From assembly GCA_949752735.1 (NCBI GenBank), contig OX457047.1, forward strand, positions 12,155,976 through 12,219,975: a DNA stretch of 64,000 nucleotides, in the 5' to 3' direction. The DNA comes from Lumbricus terrestris (lineage: Eukaryota; Annelida; Clitellata; Crassiclitellata; Lumbricidae). This document shows, in pieces, positions 1 to 12,500 of the stretch (the stretch's first letter is position 1; each line of letters starts with the position of its first letter). Both the position numbers and the translations under genes were made by a program. The notes under the pieces are model-generated. The model did not search any database. It worked only from the letters and a program-made list of their open reading frames with translations, and was not told the DNA's origin.

Positions 1-149
1 GATTCTTTTCTTTGAATTGCATTTATTGATTGAAATGTTATTTTATATTATATCTTTATATGAATCACAGTCTCATTTGTTCTAGGTCGTAGGTTGCTAT
101 TATACCATTATTCACCCAACAGCCTCTGAGCATAAAGTTCACCCTTAAT

Positions 150-1655
150 ATTCTAGACTTAATAAATCCTGAATATAGGGGGTAGTGACACCACATACCA
201 AAATAAGACCTTGAGATGGTTATCAAAAGGAAAAAAATTGATTTTTATCAATTTCAGATGGCCATTCCCGCCTGAATTGTTTTCTTGGGAAATCCAGGAA
301 ATTGATGGTGTCTATGTTAGAATTACAATACTGTAACAAGGTTCACGCTTAAGCATAATGAAGTATATATTTTCCGATTTAGCAAACTTCTGGCTTGTCT
401 TGTCTTGTCTTGTCGTCAACCATCCTCGATCCGAGAGTTGGTGGCATCATGGACAAGCTTCCTCCATCTCTTCCTGTCCTTTGTGTCCACCAGAGTCTGT
501 CCGAGAGTTGTTCCCATCCATGTTCCGATGTTGACAAGCCAGCCCATCCTCGGCCTCCCTCGTGTTCTACCTCCCGGTACATTTCCCTGTATGATCTCTT
601 TCTCCAGACATTCTTCGCTTTTTCTCATCAGATGTCCAAAGTATGTGAGTTTCCTTCTTTTAATTGAATCAAGAAGACTTCTCTCCACTCTCATTATCTC
701 CAACACCCATTTGTTCGTTTTTCTTTCCCTCCACGACACTCTCAAGATTTGTCTTAGGCCTTTCATCTCAGAAACCTCTATTTTTTCCTCCTCTCTCTTC
801 TTGATCGTCCAGCTCTCGCAACCATAAGTGGCGACTGGCCAAATTAGGGACCTCATGAGTCGTATCCTTGTAGTGAGTTTAATGCCGTGACTTCTCCAAA
901 TCTGTTTCAATGCCACTCCTGCGTTCTGTCCTCTCGCCAGTTGCTAGACTCCCGAACGTCCCTGCTGCACTCTGCATCTGCAGTTATTAGCGAACCCAGG
1001 TCATGGAAGGTTTCGACCTGTTCCAGCTTCCGTCCCCTAACCCATAAATTGCATTCCTCTCCATTTAATGCCATAACCTTGGTTTTGTCCAGATTTATCA
1101 GTAGACCTCTCTCCAAACTTCTGGCTATGAAATCCATATTTCACTGTGATGAAGTATTCATTTATATAGCGCCTTTAGCAAGCCAAATGGCTAAACAGTC
1201 ACCAATAAACAGACTTACACTTCATTTGAAGGTAAACAGTTCAACAATAGTAACAAGTAAGCATAATAAAGCATATATTTTCTGATTCAGCAGATTTCTG
1301 GCTGTGAAATTCAAATATCACTGTGAACAACGGTTAATTTATATAGTGGCCTAAGAATGTCAAAGGTTAAAACGGTCACCAAGGAATAAATCGACAGTGC
1401 ATTTGAAGAGCAACAATGCAACAATAGTTTACTTGGGAACACATAATAAGACATATATTTCCTGAATCAGCAGATGTCTGCCAACAAAATCCAATTTTAC
1501 TATAAAAAATTGTTCATTTATATAGCGTCTTTAGATTGTCAAAGGGCAAAACAGTGAATGGCCATCTGAAATTGATAAAAATCAATTTTTTTTCCTTTTG
1601 ATAACCATCTCACACTTAGGCATAATAAACTATATGTTTTCCGATTTAGCAAACT
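150..1655. repeat. Decayed ~178-bp satellite-like array with inverted ends
   Basis: Units containing 'gcataat.aa..atatattttc.gattcagcagattctgg', '.tgaaat.ca.atttcactgtga' and 'tcatttatatag.g.cttta' recur at about 1126, 1306 and 1486 (period about 178 bp), with a partial unit at 340-394. A ~55-bp inverted repeat brackets the block: 213-268 is the reverse complement of 1555-1610. An RTE is inserted in one unit (395-1114). Class unknown; the 'tatagcgcc' word resembles L2 tails. Confidence 0.6.
395..1114 (-). mobile_element. 5'-truncated RTE-clade LINE (BovB-like C-terminus)
   Basis: Minus-strand reading gives the reverse-transcriptase tail of RTE elements: LLINLDKTKVMALN, then after a frame change WPVATYGCESWTIKKREEEK, KLTYFGHLMRK and RTRGRPRMGWL, as in BovB-type elements. 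The element ends with a pentamer tail (GACAA)n, seen as cttgtcttgtcttgtc on +. The 11-bp TSD aaacttctggc is present at 384-394 and 1115-1125. It is dead on arrival and starts in the RT thumb region. Confidence 0.88.
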
Positions 1656-1805
1656 TCGCTCTACATTTTTATCTGGCAGTCTATCTTCTTCTTTCTCTCT
1701 CCTCAAAAACTGCTTCTTCTCACGGGGCTTGAGCATTCGGAGCGCTTCTGAATGGTTCACCTTACTAGAGGCGCTTTATAGGTGATTAAATACGATACAA
1801 TACAA
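1650..1805 (+). mobile_element. 3' end of an L2/CR1-type LINE
   Basis: The reading LLKNCFFSRGLSIRSASEWF and the DNA 'ggagcgcttctgaatgg...agaggcgctttatagg' match the 3' ends of the better L2 copies in this window (for example 51839-51900). It abuts an oppositely oriented L2 fragment, probably as an independent insertion. Confidence 0.65.
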
Positions 1806-2291
1806 AAGTTCGTCTTCTCGGGGTTAAGCCGCAGTCGATTCGACCGCATCCAGTCGCCATCCGCTCAATGCCAAGCTCCATTCTTCGCCGCTGCTGCTCG
1901 ACAGTTGATGGATGTCCCCACGTGCAGAGCTGGGAGTCGTCGGCGTAGAAATGGGATGCTAGGCCGAGACTAGTGGCAAGCTCACCCACATCGGCGGTGT
2001 AGAGCAGAAACAGCAGCGGGCCGAGGACAGAGCCCTGAGGGACGCCACAGAAAAGAGAGCGGATGGTTGAAAAAACCCGCTGAAGAGCACCGTCTGTCGG
2101 CGATTGCAGAGATAGGAGCGAAGCCAGTCAGGCGCGGTTGAGCGGATCCCGTACGTCCTGGACAAGCGCTCGACCAGAACATCATGGTCAACCGTATCGA
2201 AGGTGGCCGTGAGATCGAGCAGACCAAGCAAAGCGTGGTTACCCACATCGATCGCTTCCGTAAGGTCTGCTAGTCCTAAATAATTGTTCAA
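1806..2291 (-). pseudogene. L2/CR1-type reverse transcriptase fragment
   Basis: The minus strand encodes HALLGLLDLTATFDTVDHDV with LSRTYGIRSTAPDWLRSYL, then in another frame PQGSVLGPLLFLLYTADVGE and SHFYADDSQL. These are the palm motifs of a CR1/L2 RT, including the catalytic YADD. At least one frameshift separates the blocks. The fragment lacks endonuclease and 3' UTR. Confidence 0.85.
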
Positions 2292-2414
2292 TTCTGATAA
2301 TTTTGTGACTTCATCAGTTTTTTACCAATTGGCACCAACTGGTGGATTCGAGAAAGAACAAAACAGAAGTTTAAAATTTGCCATTAGAGATGTGACCCCT
2401 AATATATATGTGGA

Positions 2415-2478
2415 TATATATGTATGTATATGTATATATATATATATATTTATATATTATATATACATGTATACACAT
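2415..2478. repeat. TA/TATG microsatellite
   Basis: Mostly alternating ta/tg, from 'tatgtggatatatatgtatg' through 'atatatatatattta'. It is the insertion site of the RTE fragment that follows. Confidence 0.8.
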
Positions 2479-2681
2479 GCTAAGAGGAGACTCCCTCCTG
2501 AGAGAAATCATAGAAGGATGATTGGAGGGAAAAAGAAAGAGAGGAAGACCGAGGCAGATGATGCTGGGATGGATGATGTCTGAAGGATACAGCGCACTGA
2601 AGAGGAAAGCACAGCGAAGAGAAGAATGGCTTCATTGGAAGTTGGAACCTGCCGAGGGGCAGAGAACTTAAAGAAGAAGAG
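2479..2681 (+). mobile_element. 203-bp 3' end of an RTE-clade LINE
   Basis: The residues REIIEG...[17 protein letters not shown] and [19 protein letters not shown], and the tail 'cctgccgaggggcagagaacttaaagaagaagag', match the 3' end of the longer copy at 34823-36209. It is flanked by an 8-bp TSD atacacat (2471-2478, 2682-2689). It is a severely 5'-truncated copy of the same family. Confidence 0.8.
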
Positions 2682-2689
2682 ATACACAT

Positions 2690-3449
2690 ATATATGTATT
2701 TGCTTATTGGGATCAGCAATGTTGACAGGGTGACATCAATGAGAATCCTGAGCATGACCTTTCAAGACAATCTTAAAGCTATACAACATTTCTGAACTGC
2801 TGAATGGTTGCTCAAGATCACTGAGAATGCTTTGAGCATATTGTCTACCCTCTGAGGCTCTGCATGAGTTACTTGAACCATTTTTATCGCAAGTATCCTC
2901 TGTGCTGCCCCAGTCTAGTGGTAGTTCACCATGAGCAATGACAGAACTAAATTAGAACGAATGTTGAACAGGATGCGACAACTTTGTTCCTTCTTGCGAC
3001 ATTCCCGAACATGGTTAGCTGCTGGAGCTGATGCGGGGCTGCTTTGTGCTTTGATGCTAAATGTTGATCATGTCCTGAGGAGCGTTTTTCCACCTCTAGC
3101 AGAAACCAGTTGTAAGTTATGCCCTAGACTGCATCTATACATTCTATATGTCAAATATGTTGCGACTTTATTCCTAAGGTTCTCTTTGCCGGCCATCAAT
3201 TGCATTGTTATGCTCATATTAAGTTTTTCCTGTTAAATGTGCTTCTATATGTAATGGGGTGCAGTGTGTCACCCGGATTTTTCTAATTTTTTAATGAATG
3301 AAGATTATTATAAAATAATACAGGAAGCACTTTTGTGAGATATTTTAAAGGTGCTGTTACGAACAAGTGTACATAGTTCAATTTACAGATGATGTAAAAT
3401 TAATTTGAAAGTTATGCATAATGGACCTCATTGTTTTGTTAATCATTAG
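2690..3449. other. Intergenic/intronic stretch with one unexplained open frame
   Basis: No TE was recognised. An open frame at 2931-3236 (+) encodes a hydrophobic peptide (begins MSNDRTKLERMLNRMRQLCS) with no family I recognise; it is not the missing DIP2 exon. Treat it as non-coding unless transcripts show otherwise. Confidence 0.4.
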
Positions 3450-3541
3450 TGTACATTCTGGTCATCATTCCATTCTGATACCACCGACTGAAGTTGAACT
3501 CAATCCAGCTTTATGGCTGACAATTGTCAGCCAGAACAAAG
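3450..3541 (+). CDS. DIP2: DIP2 exon a (first exon in window)
   Basis: 92 bp between acceptor ...aatcattag and donor g|gttagt. It enters with one base finishing a codon and leaves with one base of the next (phase 1). The peptide VHSGHHSILIPPTEVELN continues to ALWLTIVSQNK, matching the family segment 'VYSGHQS.LIPP.ELE....LWL..V.QYK'. The exon that should encode the preceding CLDPYCGLGF...WCLC segment was not found in bases 1-3449. Confidence 0.9.
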
Positions 3542-6500
3542 GTTAGTTTTACGTTCATATTCAGACTATTGCAGGTTTTGTTGCCTTCAGGTTTTAAAAA
3601 ATTGTATCTCATTCAAAATTGCAAGTTTCTTTAGGGAATTTTTTGACTAGGTCAAGTCAATTGGTTTCCACACTTACTTTCTGTCTTCAGCTTTATTTCA
3701 AATCAATTTGTTTGAAATACATGCATTAGACAGAATTCTGCTAAGAGTAGCATTGTATCTAGTAGTAGATTGGCTGGAACGGGTCTTCCGCTCTGCGGTG
3801 CGACTTGTTGGCCATATCCCAAAATATGGTCATGTCTCATCTCGTCTTATATGTGGGATATCTTACATTGAATTCCTTCTCCACAGCGGATTGTACATTG
3901 GCTAGCTCCACCGTATCTTTGAGAGCTCTGTTGTTCCACCTTGGGAGTTCAGCGTCGATCCACCCTTTGATCGGTGAACCAAGCTGAACTTCTGTTTTCT
4001 CGCTCGTGGACTGCTATCCGACAGCGTCGTTCATTCTCTGTTGCTGATCCTACAACCTGGAATGGTCTCCCTGTTCTGAGTAGCCTACCTTGAAGAGTCG
4101 CTATATAAAATTTCTGAAATTAATAATTAAATAATGTCACATATATGCTTACATATGCTTCAATTTCGAGCTCTGTGTAATTGGTGTGACTATACTAAGG
4201 CACTGGGCCGTCCTTTTTGAACAATTTATATTAAAAATTCAAGCCTCTTCAATTAAAACAACTAAAAGAACATTCTCAGTTCTTTTGCTGAAAAGTTTCA
4301 TGGACTAAATTGCCCAATAATAATTAATGAAAATTAAGATGAACTAATTAGCCTATTTGCTTAGACTGAGCACTTCGATTGGCCTAATTCTTCTTTAGTG
4401 TTCTGCCCTTGGGCAGGTCCAAGATTCCAACAACACCATTCTTATCTCTTCTGTGCTCTTTCCTTGATTTCTTTATATTCTCGTCACTTTTCTCCATCCA
4501 TCAACCAGTCCATCATCATCTTTCTTACCGTCCTGGTGGTTTTTTTTCTTTCGAGTACTATCCTTAACTCATTAGTGCAGCGGTTCTCAACCTTTTTAGT
4601 GCGGCGACCCCTTGGTGACATTTCAAAAGTTGTGACGACCCCAAGGGCAAAATTAATTGAGTCACCCTGCCCCATTCTCTCAATTTTGCTACCATTGTTG
4701 ACTTTATGCATTTTTACTTCATAATTCGAAAACTGCTTTTGGCAATTCTGTGAAGTTTCCTGGCTCTTGCGATTCTGAGAGCTAACTATTCGGTAGTTGG
4801 AAGTTGAAATGTCATAAGTCTATTCAACAAAGGGAAAGGTATGGAAAGGGATATGTGCCCCCACTCCCGATTCTCGAATTAAAGAAAAAATTACACTGCA
4901 ATGGTAACATTGGTAGCATGGAAATGGGTATGAGAATAAATGAGCAAAAAACTGAATGCCAGTACCTTGGAAAAGGGAATACGAAATTTCAGATAGAGGT
5001 AAACGGTCACCAACTGGGACAAACAGAGAGTTTCGTATATCTAGGGGGAAGCATGAGTACAGAGAAAGACTCAACGGAGGATGTAGTGAGAAGAATAGGG
5101 CTGGCAAGAGGGATACTGCAGGCAATGGGAAAGGTGTGGAGTTCAAGGGAAATAGGGAGAGCAACAAAAGTGCAGATGTACGAAACACTGGTGCAGAGCG
5201 TGTTGCTATACAACGCAGAAACATGGATGCTGAGAGAAGAGCAGAAACGACGGCTGAGAGTCTTCGAAATGACTTGCCTGCGGAAGATTGAAGGTGTCAC
5301 ACGGAAAGATAGAATAAGAAACACAGTAATTTATGATAGATTGAACATCAAACAGGATATAGTTGACAAAGTGCGGAATAGAAGAATGCGATACTTTGGA
5401 CATGTGTCAAGAATGGGGAACGAAAGATATCCAAAGATAGCACTCAACGGATATGTACATGGGAAAAGATCAAGGGGGAGACCAAAGAAAAGATGGATCG
5501 ACACGATAAGAGATGACTGCGAAGCAATAGGAATGACGATACAGGAGGCGACGCATGTGGCGCAGAATAGACAAAAGTGGAGAGCTACCATGGGAAAGCG
5601 GCTGACGCGTGCTGACGGCATCACCTGACGGCCATAAGTCAAGTAAGTCAAGCAATGGTAACATTTTAAGCTGTCATTTAAATGAAATTGTTCATCATAA
5701 CCATGCTGATCGGCGTGGTTTAAGACTTCATAGTGTAGCCTCACAATTGTTTACAAAAAATTTCACCCTGTAACTGCAACATTTTAAGCTGTCATTTTAA
5801 CATGGTTACTCATGATTCCAGTGCTCCGAGTCATGGTTTAAGAGATCAATAAATGTCCTTCCCATTGTTTACATAATTTGTTTCTATTTTTTCTATTTCT
5901 TTTATATTTGCCCACTGCAACGGTAGCACTTTAAGATGTCATCTTAACAAAATTACTCTTGGTTCAGTGCTCAGAGACATAGATTAAGACTTCAATAAAT
6001 ATCCACCTTCAGAGTGTTAGCATTTCTTAATTTGCACTTGGTATTACTCGGTAATAATAGCATTTTAAGCTATCATCTTAGAAAAATTGCTCATTATGAC
6101 AAGCAGAATATAACACTAGAAATTTATAATGATATTCTTACTATATTTATAAAATATTGGGGATACAAGCAACTCGATCCCTCACCAAAAATTCGGCAGA
6201 TGGCCCAAGTCTCCGCCCATGGATACAGACCCGGTTTAACCACTAGGCGAACTAGGCGGCCACCTAGGGCAGCAAATTTCTGGGGCGGCAGTCGCGGCAC
6301 TAAAAGTTTTTAATTTTTAGTTAATTTATATTAATATTTAAAGTGTTATTGCAATATATTACATTTTATTTTTTCCCGCTAGATGAAACGAATTGCATAG
6401 TATAAATTTGATCACTTGTTTACTTACTTACGTTATAGGAAATAACGCCACATCCGGTGACGTCATTTCGAAATCAAAATCTGGTGTGTAAATATAACAT

Positions 6501-9500
6501 AAATATTGAAAATTGAAAATAAATTAAATATTTGAAATTCGATTGTCGTCGACTGGCTACTTAAATACTTTAGGTAAGATATTTAGTGAACTGAAAGCCA
6601 TTTCAAGACGAGTTGCAAGGTGTACATCGCCACGTGATGTACTAAACTTTATATTGAAAAATAATCTAACAGATAGTGTCCCCAACACTGTTATAGCTCT
6701 GCGAATTCTCTTGACACTTCCAGTTTCTGTAGCTAGTGGTGAGCGAAGCTTCTCTAAGCTCAAACTGATAAAAACATATTTGCGAACGTCCATGCTACAA
6801 GAAAGACTTGTTGGACTAGCTACTCTGTCAATTGAACATGACATTGCCAAAGACATTGAACTGATGGAACTCATTTCTACATTGCTAAAGCAAAAGCGCG
6901 AAAAATGAAGTTTTGAAATTACATTACCGGTATAATTCCGTATAGACGAATAAACTATTATATAGATTATACATGTTCTATTCTTCTTCTTTCTATTGAA
7001 TGCAAATACGAATTAAAACAAAAGGCACCATAGCATTCCTTTGTGAAAGTTAATATTAATTCAATCTTAGCTGCCGTGGGCGCGGGGGGGGGCGCAGTGC
7101 GACAGGTTCACCTAGGGTGCCAAATACTCTGGCGCCGGCCCTGCATGGATAGGCCTCACTCTCAGACAGCATAGATTCTTTGAGCAAACCGAATGTTGTT
7201 TCATTTTTTTAGAACAACTATGGAGATGAAATTAACAATTTAAAAACTAAAATGACAATTATACTTTTGTTTGGTACTGAAAGGAAATAAATGAAAAAAA
7301 TAAATTAGGCCTAGTTGCAGCAATCTAACGAATGAAGCATAGCAAATGTCTAATGAAATTATTTTAAGTTGATATGGTGTTGAAGTTGATAGCGTTGAAA
7401 TTGTCATTAAATAGTTTACAATTTTTTGAAGGGTCCAGGCGACCCCTGGCAAATCGACAGGCAATCCCTGTGGGGGTCGCGACCCACAGGTTGAGAACCT
7501 CTGCATTAGTGCCCAGCGTCCGTTATAATGGACGCCTATAACACGCGTTGCCAAGATAAAAGGCCACTGTATAATAGGGTCATCATGATTTTTTAAAGTT
7601 GTATGGTTAATTGACTTTAGCACATTGACCGCCACGGCTTTTATTATCGCTACGCCAAGCCAAAGACAAAAAATTATCAACAAAAGGAAATCATGGTTAC
7701 AATAATGTTTCACTTGGTTTTTACTCAGGCCCCAGATGTTAAATGGGGTTGGGGAGATGCCTCGGCCCTATTCCACCAAACTCCACCCCATCCCCTTCCC
7801 CACCACACCCCACACAACCCCACCCTGCACCATCCCACCTCTATACAGTCCCCACTCTCTGGAGTAAATTTTGGTTTTTCGCTTCTTTCCCAATTCACCA
7901 CACCTGGTGTGACCTCACCTCATACATGCCCGACTCTACCCCTGGCCACAACCATACACGCTAACCCCATCCAACCAATTCGTCCCACACCTCCTCACTC
8001 CACAAAATTCTCAACATATGAATTTCATGGAAAGAATAATGTTTCACATTGTTTTCTTCTCCTCGACCGCATTCCCTCTCTACCTACAATCCATCCTATC
8101 CAACCCTATACAGCCCCACCCCACAGCACCCCACCCTACTTACACACACCTTACCCAACCCCATCCAGCCCCACCCAACCCCAACCCTCTGAGGCAAATT
8201 TTTTTGTCACCCTACTCCACCCTCCAACCCTGTCTGGGCCCACCCCGGCTCACAACACCCCATCTCCACTCTGTCCCAGTAACCTCACATAAAAAAGTAA
8301 ACTTTTGAAATTCATGAGAAAAAATTTCACGTTTCTTTCATCTCTCCCCTACTGCACACCCCACCACACCCCTCCCTGCCTACACCACCCTGCTCAACTA
8401 TATCCAGCTCTACCGTTCTCCCCACCTCTCTGAGGCAAATTTATGTTGTCACCCTACTCCGCCCTCCCACTCCGGTTTCGGCCCCATACCCAGCCCCAAC
8501 CCCGGACCCGGCCCCACTTCGGGCCCACCACTTCTCACACCACACCATTCTTACTCTGTCCCACTCACCTGACATCACACAATTTTCCATTTATAAAATT
8601 CATTGAAAAAATAATGTCTCACTTTTATTCATCTCCCTACCGCACCGTGTCCCGTACCCTAAACCAAATCCCATCCTCTCTCATCCCTACCCCGCCTTGC
8701 CTTACCCCGCCACATCTTGCCCTCGCACCGCCACACCTTGCCCTTACTTTGCCCCAACCTTAGCTCACCCGGCACATTATTGGGCGTGCGTCAGTGTTTG
8801 CGTATAGCGCTATGTATTTTAACACGTTGACCGCGAGGGACGTGTTAACACGTCCCCCATTGAGTCATTTAACACAGCAAATCAGCGGTCAACATGTTAA
8901 CTACGAGATATCTCGTAGCTGGCGTATGCAAGAAGCTTTTTAACTGCAAGATATCTTGTAGGTGGTGGCCAATGTGTTAAATTTCACTATTGTAATTGCC
9001 GGATTATGTGAATTGGAAATATTTTATTGCGTGTGTTGATGTGTCTACTGCAGCATGTCGAAAACCATCGCTACCACTAGTAAGGGGTCATTGCATAATT
9101 ACATAATGCTCGAGGCTGGGTGGGTGGTTGAGGTCGTTGAAAACGTTACAAAGCGTTACGTGGGTGGGTAGGAGGAGCTGGACGTTACGTAACGCAATGA
9201 AAAAATTAATGAATTTTAGATTACCATCGAATGACACTTGCCAGTGATGTGATCGAAGTTTAAACTTTGTGACAATGATTTTAAACTTAACCGGAGAAGA
9301 CCTATTTAACTGAATAAGATCCGGCAGCAGACACCAGTTACAGGCCAGGTCAATTCTGTTCTCCCATTTCTGCAAACCGGAAATCAACTGTCAAAGTGCC
9401 CGGACTAAGCAAATCATTATTTAATCTTAATTTTGATTAATTGTTAATGAGCCATTTAGTCTGTGAAACGTTTCTGCAGTGTAAAATTTTATTCTTGTGG

Positions 9501-12500
9501 TAAAATTTAAGTAAATCGCAGTTCACGCATAACTGTCATTTATATAAATAAAGCATGGTGTCAATTTTAAGCCTAGTCTATTGTCAAATTAGCCTATAAT
9601 TCACATACATATACCAACAAAACAATTTGAATAGAAGTAACTAAGTTGTCTTTTTTAATATTGTTAAACTGTTTAATTTTTTTCTCTCTAAATTTTCAAA
9701 TTCAACAGAGTTGTAGTTACTATCCATAAGTTTCACACTTAAGAAAGCAAGTATTTTCCATATGGGCGTTACATTGATATCTCTTCTTTCATCGGGGGGT
9801 CCGTAGCTCAGTGGAGAGAGCGTTGGCCGATAAACTGAGAGTCATTATCGCGACCCGGGTTCAAGCCTCGCTCAGGGCAAAAATTTATTTGAATTTTCTG
9901 TTAGCTGCCATTGGCGCTTTCTGTTGTGTTGTTTGACTCAGGTCTGTTGAAAAATAAGTTATCCCCTCCCACTCCTGGCTTGGTCGATCAGGAGCGTTCC
10001 AACACTTAGGCCATTAGGCTAGTGTTAAGTTACCGAACCTGTTGTAGCCAACCTGCGTGTCGTGCGAAGCTGGCCGTATTTCGTATAACCTTGTACCTGT
10101 AATCGTTCTGCGGTGTGTCAGATTGAATTTGAATAAACGAATATTATATATCAAAGACTCCCTTCATTGTTTCCCACTTATCCAATTCAAGGTTTGATCC
10201 GTTATGCAAAGCTGTCTTACTCTCTCTTCTGCATGCTTTCTCAAGACCGTTGTACCCAGTCTCTACTCTGATCTTGCCATGACCTTAGTATACCAACTGC
10301 ACCAGATGAAAGTTATACGGCGTATTCTATCATTTATGCCGCTGCCACTCTTGTCCACTCCTTTGTGCTGACATGCCTGAACTACTGTAATGGTGTCCTG
10401 GTGGGTCTCCAGAAGTTCCGGATATGACAACTTCAGCCCGTTCTCAACTGCGCTGCCTGAGTCATCGCCAATCTACCAAAATTCTCACTTATTTCAATCT
10501 ATATGCAGGATACGTTGTACTGGCTGCCGGTTGAATATAGGATTGCATTCCAGAACATTATCATGGGGCGAATATCAATGGACGGTGCAGCCCCAGAATA
10601 CATTAGGAGGGAGATCTGTGTTCTCGTCATGGTGTGCTAGGTCATCAGGTCATCGTTCCTTGTGCTCTGCCACTCGTGGGTACCGATCAGGGATTAAAGT
10701 GTGGCTGGACGGTCGTGGATGGCGTCCATGCACTTATTTTAAAATCTGAACACCGTCCTGTCACTTATTGAACAGTAAAACCTGGAAAGTATAGGGTGCG
10801 TCCAGGCACTTCTTTTGGAAACGTAAGGGGATACTTTCTGAAATTTGATATTTTAGTGCGTGACACATTCTGTTCGTATGGTGTCATGGAGCTGTGCACA
10901 AAAGGTCTTGGCACATCAACAATCGCTCTTCAATCTCGAGGTGTTAATCTCAGTTGCGTGCGTACACTTTGTGTGGTTGCTGAGGAAAGGCCACGAATAC
11001 AACTAACTTCGTCATTTTCAAAGCTCTTCTCCAGCCTTGGATTGTCACCACGTGCCGTCAGTACTAGCTTTGGATGTCGAGTTAATGTTGGCATATGTCT
11101 TCAGGTATGTACAACCAGCTACTACTCTTCTACTTTTTGTTGCGTTCTGTTTTTGGATCATCAGAAAACCGTGGGTGGACTTGCTAAAAGTGATATCACT
11201 TTTGTTCTGTTTGAAATAATTTGTTTGGTCGAAATTTGGCTGTTGCACGCATATTTGAATTACCATTAAGCTTGTAAACTTGAAAAAAATTCTTGCTTCT
11301 TAATATTTGGAAAAGCCTTAGTGGTTCCTTTTTTGGATCCACTCTGTAGACATTTTTATTGCAATCGTTAAGCTTACCATGCCATTTTAGTCCTGCACTA
11401 CCAGGGGTTTCTGGGCAGAATTGACGAGTTTCATGGACATAGCTTTATGCAACTTCTGTTTTATAGAAAAACATTGAAAACTTCAAATAACCTATGTTTT
11501 TTTTCATTTTCTAGCATACAGTAGAGTGCTGAATTCAGCAGGGAGTATACATATAGTTTTATAATATACAGGGTGGGCCAGCATAAATGCATCGACTTTC
11601 AATGCTTATGACTCATCCAATATTTGTTATTTATTTTTACTTAGTGTCAAATTAAAGATATTTCACTCTAGTATCAGCCTCAGAAAAGTTTAACTGGTAC
11701 TAGTTTAAATTTTGGTACAATGTTTGGAACCGCCCTAGCTACCATATTTTGTTGTTTTTGGTGACGCAATATAGTGGTGTTTTCCCGGGAAATTCACATA
11801 TCATGTTTTGACAACACGTGCATAAAACAACCATTTTGGATGTTTGTTGGAGTCTGTACCGTGTAACATTCATGGTACAGGCTCTTACAATCTATAAACC
11901 ATGTCCTTTCAATCTTCTCAACAGTCATGCGCTGCTTCAGACGCTTGCATGCTGCAAACCGTGTCTTTGCATGCCATTTTGGGGAGCTGTTGGACTTCAA
12001 GTCAACCAAATATCTTCAGCTTCAGATCATCTTTGACTTTTGTAATGCTACTTACGGTGCTTCTGCACTGACTTTCCCGGGAGATTTTTTGCTTTTTACC
12101 TGGTTTATCGTATTGATTGCAAATTAACTCGGACACAAAAGCAATGTTAGCGGGTGTGCGTGTCAAGCGTACAGAATCACGCGGTTTACGACTCGAAGTT
12201 TCTGTTTCATCAATTTTTCGTATTAGAGATCCAATGTATGTTTAATGACATCCTCTGTTAGGAAAGTCTTTAGTCATTTGAAACAAATTAAATCCTTTAC
12301 TCGTTCGCAAAATTCTGATAAAAACTCTATTATCGTCTGTAAATGGCGCCATATGGGACACCGGGGGTCAAAACCCGTCACAGTTAATCTGCTTCAAAAT
12401 ACTTTTTACAGAATGAAAATATCTTTTTTCTAACTGAAGTTATATTCTTTTGAATCTGCAATTTGCTAAATTATAACAAACTAGCTGGGGTACCCGACGT

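Larger units (their letters stand above)
4578..7503. mobile_element. hAT-superfamily element (outer), perfect 8-bp TSD
   Basis: The termini cagcggttctcaacctt... and ...aggttgagaacctctg form the inverted repeat CAG.GGTTCTCAACCT typical of hAT elements, and the TSD cattagtg is exact (4570-4577, 7504-7511). Unique internal sequence includes a four-fold tandem repeat around 'aacattttaagctgtcat' (5658, 5780, 5926, 6058). Two later insertions sit inside: an RTE (4912-5651) and a second hAT (6226-7143). No transposase of its own is left. Confidence 0.92.

Noticed and set aside
1650..2291. L2 5' inversion by twin priming (adjacent + tail and - RT block)
   Set aside because: Twin priming would place the inverted block before, not after, the 3' tail in this orientation; two independent insertions are more likely.
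1..3449. Missing upstream DIP2 exon (CLDPYCGLGF...WCLC)
   Set aside because: No matching codons with splice sites were seen; presumed to lie before the window.
7693..8292. 199-codon Pro/His-rich open frame
   Set aside because: It is a translation of the C-rich minisatellite; overlapping frames are equally open and the units repeat.
9799..9876. A possible functional tRNA gene with good A and B boxes
   Set aside because: The cloverleaf cannot be closed (no matching acceptor stem, anticodon arm imperfect), and the same head plus a non-tRNA body recurs at 52564. It is a SINE.
10796..10856. Extension of DIP2 exon b upstream as an alternative start
   Set aside because: The open frame continues upstream by chance; the acceptor tattttag and family similarity begin at 10857, and upstream bases belong to a dispersed repeat.
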